A stretch of DNA of 5,855 bases from an uncultured Ruminococcus sp. (lineage in GTDB: Bacteria; Bacillota; Clostridia; Oscillospirales; Ruminococcaceae), in assembly GCA_947177375.1 (NCBI GenBank), contig CAMWUF010000079.1:1-5855 (forward strand). Direction: 5' to 3'. This document shows positions 4,055-5,855 of the stretch, in pieces. The notes beneath the pieces are model-generated. The model was not told where the DNA came from. It made no database searches and worked only from the letters and a program-made list of their open reading frames with translations. Position 1 is the first letter of the stretch. Each line of letters opens with the position of its first letter. A program made the translations under genes and the position numbers.

Positions 4055-5554
4055 ATGTCAACACCAAAAACAAAAGCAAATATGAATGTACCAAATGTGC
4101 AATGTGACAAACTTCCAAGAGGAAAAGACCACCCTTTCACAATGATTTCTAACGACAAGTCAAGTTTTATGTGGGACACAGAGCTATCTCTTGCTGGATA
4201 CGGACTTATGAGCAAAGTTTTATCTCTTGGAGAATGGTGCTTTTCAATTGCTGGTTTTAATAAACTCGTAAAAGACGGAGAAACTAAAATAGGCTCTGTT
4301 CTAAAAGAATTAAGAAAACACAACTATCTTGTTATGGAGCGAGTTAGGGATAAGCTAGGCAAATATGAAAACTACATATATCATTTTTTTGAGTCGAGTG
4401 CGGACTGTCTGGAATATAAAAGACAGAGAGCCAAAGAAGAAAAAGCGGAAAAACATACTAAGACTGAAAAATCTAAGCCACAATCAAATGCTTCATTTGG
4501 GTCTGAGTTTACGTCCCCTGTTAAACAAGTTGAACAGCCTGATGAAACTGCTAAAACGCAATCTGAAACTCCAGAAACTGAAATAATTACTATACTGAAA
4601 AGAAATATTGTTGAAGTTACTCAAGAATTTGCAGAAAAGACGGCTAATTATTTAAGCTCTGCTATTTCTAAGGGCATTATTAGCCTAAATGCTGTTACTG
4701 ATAAGCTAAATGCAATCATAAGCAAAGAACGTTCTCTTGATACTTTTTTACATATGCTTAATGAAAAATGCACTCACGCCTTAAGAAATTTGAAAAATCC
4801 AAATGCGAAATACAGCTATACCAGAAAAACAATAGTTAATATTCTAAGAGAATATGAACTAGAACCTACGCAACAGCCTGTACAGCAATCGGCAAAACCA
4901 GCAAATAATTTTACATCAAAAGCAACAGTTAGAGAAGAAACTGTTCCAAAAACCCTAAGTTTCAAGGAATTGCTTATTCAACTAAACAGCTCTTTGCCTA
5001 GAGAATATGCCAATGAAGAATATCATGGTATTAGTTTTGACAGTGCAGAAGAATTCTGGGCTAGTTTTGATGATGAGTATGATATGAGAGAATGTGTTAT
5101 ACCTGAAAATTTAAGATATAATTCTGAAAATATGAAAAATGCCTTGAAATTTTTAATGGGTTGGAACAATCTTGAAAATGGTAAGTTTAAGTCGTTCTCT
5201 GACTACGCTATTTCATGTCTTGCAGAAGTTCTTCAAACAGGAAGATGTTGTAAAGAACAGGTGAATTGTCACAATTTGATTTCTTATCTAAATTACATCA
5301 ACTGGGGCGGAAAAAATGAATACGAACGTGAAACAAACGAAGATTCTATTTATAACTTTATGAAAAGCTTTTTTAACTACTATTGCAAAAAAATTGAAGA
5401 ATATCCACAAAAATCTTCTAACAAAAAAGGCTATCTCTCTAAAATGTTAATAAGTTACTTAAATGGCGAATATCAGGCATACAATGCTTATCTTTACGCA
5501 TGTATAAATAACATGAGTAAAAACGCAAAGTACCCTGATTGCTTATTTGAATAA
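4055..5554 (+). CDS. Probable replication initiator, winged-helix N-terminus (499 aa)
   Basis: Residues about 26-113 resemble the winged-helix domain of Bacillota plasmid and phage replication proteins (DnaD/RepA_N-like): FTMISNDKSSFMWDTELSLAGYGLMSKVLSLGEWCFSIAGF, a recognition segment near KIGSVLKELRKHNYLVMERV, and a wing KYENYIYHFFE. A charged, low-complexity linker follows (about 118-178). Then come a helical region (about 178-268), a Gln/Pro/Ala linker (270-298) and a C-terminal helical, Tyr- and Asn-rich domain (about 299-499) that I do not recognise. No Walker, primase or rolling-circle nuclease motif is visible, so it would be a theta-type initiator by exclusion. The ATG has AGGAGG 8 nt upstream. 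The leader bears an antisense RNA, typical of a rate-limiting Rep gene, and the gene is probably co-transcribed with the repressor. Rep identity is inferred from domain and context; another winged-helix replisome or regulatory protein is the alternative. Confidence 0.75.
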   Translation: MSTPKTKANMNVPNVQCDKLPRGKDHPFTMISNDKSSFMWDTELSLAGYGLMSKVLSLGEWCFSIAGFNKLVKDGETKIGSVLKELRKHNYLVMERVRDKLGKYENYIYHFFESSADCLEYKRQRAKEEKAEKHTKTEKSKPQSNASFGSEFTSPVKQVEQPDETAKTQSETPETEIITILKRNIVEVTQEFAEKTANYLSSAISKGIISLNAVTDKLNAIISKERSLDTFLHMLNEKCTHALRNLKNPNAKYSYTRKTIVNILREYELEPTQQPVQQSAKPANNFTSKATVREETVPKTLSFKELLIQLNSSLPREYANEEYHGISFDSAEEFWASFDDEYDMRECVIPENLRYNSENMKNALKFLMGWNNLENGKFKSFSDYAISCLAEVLQTGRCCKEQVNCHNLISYLNYINWGGKNEYERETNEDSIYNFMKSFFNYYCKKIEEYPQKSSNKKGYLSKMLISYLNGEYQAYNAYLYACINNMSKNAKYPDCLFE

Positions 5555-5586
5555 TACATAGAAGATAGATTTATTGTGAATATCAA

Positions 5587-5612
5587 AAAAAGCTGATGAA
5601 AATCGGTTTTTT
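5587..5612 (+). terminator. Intrinsic terminator after the initiator gene
   Basis: An 11-bp stem (5587-5597 with 5602-5612, including two G-U pairs in RNA) closes a GAAA tetraloop. The 3' arm ends in six T residues (5607-5612), part paired with the A-run. It lies about 30 bp after the initiator stop and should end the rightward transcript. The A-run on the 5' side may let it work in both directions. Confidence 0.75.
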
Positions 5613-5715
5613 CGTGCTGTCCAAAATTAGCTATTTTGTCACAAAAATAGTATAGGAATTAATTTTGCTCTTTTCATAACATTTTTTTGATTCTGGTGAG
5701 ATATGCTTAAGATAC

Positions 5716-5754
5716 AAAAAAGCAATCTGAATAATCAAAAGAATGGCTTTTTTT
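5716..5754 (+). terminator. Second terminator-like hairpin
   Basis: AAAAAAGC (5716-5723) pairs with GCTTTTTT (5746-5753), and inner bases CAATCT and AGAATG can extend the stem imperfectly. Seven T residues end the 3' arm, and A-rich 5' sequence suggests bidirectional action. Both this and the first hairpin are followed by CGTGCT. It could insulate the initiator transcript from leftward transcripts entering from the right. Confidence 0.6.
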
Positions 5755-5855
5755 CGTGCTTTTATCCTAAATGCGGATTACGTTCCTTGGCAATTATCGG
5801 ATAATAAAATAAAAAAAAATAAAATATATATTAGTATAGTCTGTCAGGCTGATGG

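Larger units (their letters stand above)
5555..5855. other. Non-coding region after the initiator gene, possible origin
   Basis: I see no supported gene here. It contains two hairpin terminators, the inverted repeats CAAAAT-N5-ATTTTG (5622-5638) and CTATTTT-N6-AAAATAG (5631-5637/5644-5650, sharing bases), the 13-bp palindrome ATTATC-G-GATAAT (5793-5805), and an almost pure A/T tract from about 5801 to 5835 that could melt easily. Position next to an initiator gene suits an origin, but I find no convincing iterons and no clear DnaA box. Confidence 0.4.

Noticed and set aside
4055..5554. Rolling-circle replication initiator
   Set aside because: No HUH metal-binding motif or catalytic Tyr motif typical of rolling-circle Rep proteins is visible, and no nick-site-like double-strand origin was recognised.
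1..5855. CRISPR array, tRNA, rRNA or insertion sequence
   Set aside because: No regularly spaced short repeats with unique spacers, no cloverleaf-like or rRNA segments, and no transposase or terminal inverted repeats were found. The only tandem repeat is the coding one in parB.

Overview
This A+T-rich window looks like the replication and partition core of a low-GC Bacillota plasmid or integrative element, possibly from a Ruminococcus-like clostridium. The host guess is an inference from codon use, strong AGGAGG-type ribosome binding sites, a Tn916/Tn1549-style ParB and a Clostridia-style winged-helix replication protein. No mobilisation, resistance or metabolic gene is visible.

Left arm (1-3094, all minus strand): a tightly packed operon reads leftward from about position 3140. 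Its order is a 75-aa helical protein, a 62-aa membrane protein, a 295-aa protein with a C-terminal DEDDh (DnaQ-type) exonuclease domain, an 84-aa membrane-anchored protein, ParA (228 aa, TTG start) and ParB (271 residues visible, running off the left edge). Spacings are short, or the genes overlap (4 bp between exonuclease and 84-aa gene, 17 bp between parA and parB), so one transcript with translational coupling is likely. The visible end of ParB is an acidic 25-residue tandem repeat.

Control hub (3095-3352): a divergent intergenic region holds three promoters with consensus -35 and -10 boxes at the ideal 17-bp spacing, one leftward for the partition operon and two in tandem rightward for an Xre-family repressor. 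Six copies of the octamer CCRTTTTG lie here. One is inside the spacer of each promoter, and others lie just downstream of the -10 boxes. The simplest reading is that the repressor controls both itself and the partition operon from one operator family.

Right arm (3353-5554, plus strand): the Xre repressor (169 aa) is followed by a 192-bp leader and then a 499-aa protein with an N-terminal winged-helix domain, the probable replication initiator. I see no forward terminator and no convincing forward promoter in the leader, so the initiator is probably co-transcribed with the repressor. The leader carries, on the opposite strand, an extended -10 promoter and a terminator hairpin with eight U residues. 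Together they predict an antisense RNA of about 85 nt, the expected architecture of a counter-transcribed copy-number regulator. The leader can also be folded so that the initiator's ribosome binding site is covered.

Right end (5555-5855): non-coding, with two terminator hairpins, small palindromes and a very A+T-rich tract. It could contain the replication origin, but no clear iterons are visible. Overall, one repressor appears to link replication and partition expression, with an RNA-level control on the initiator.
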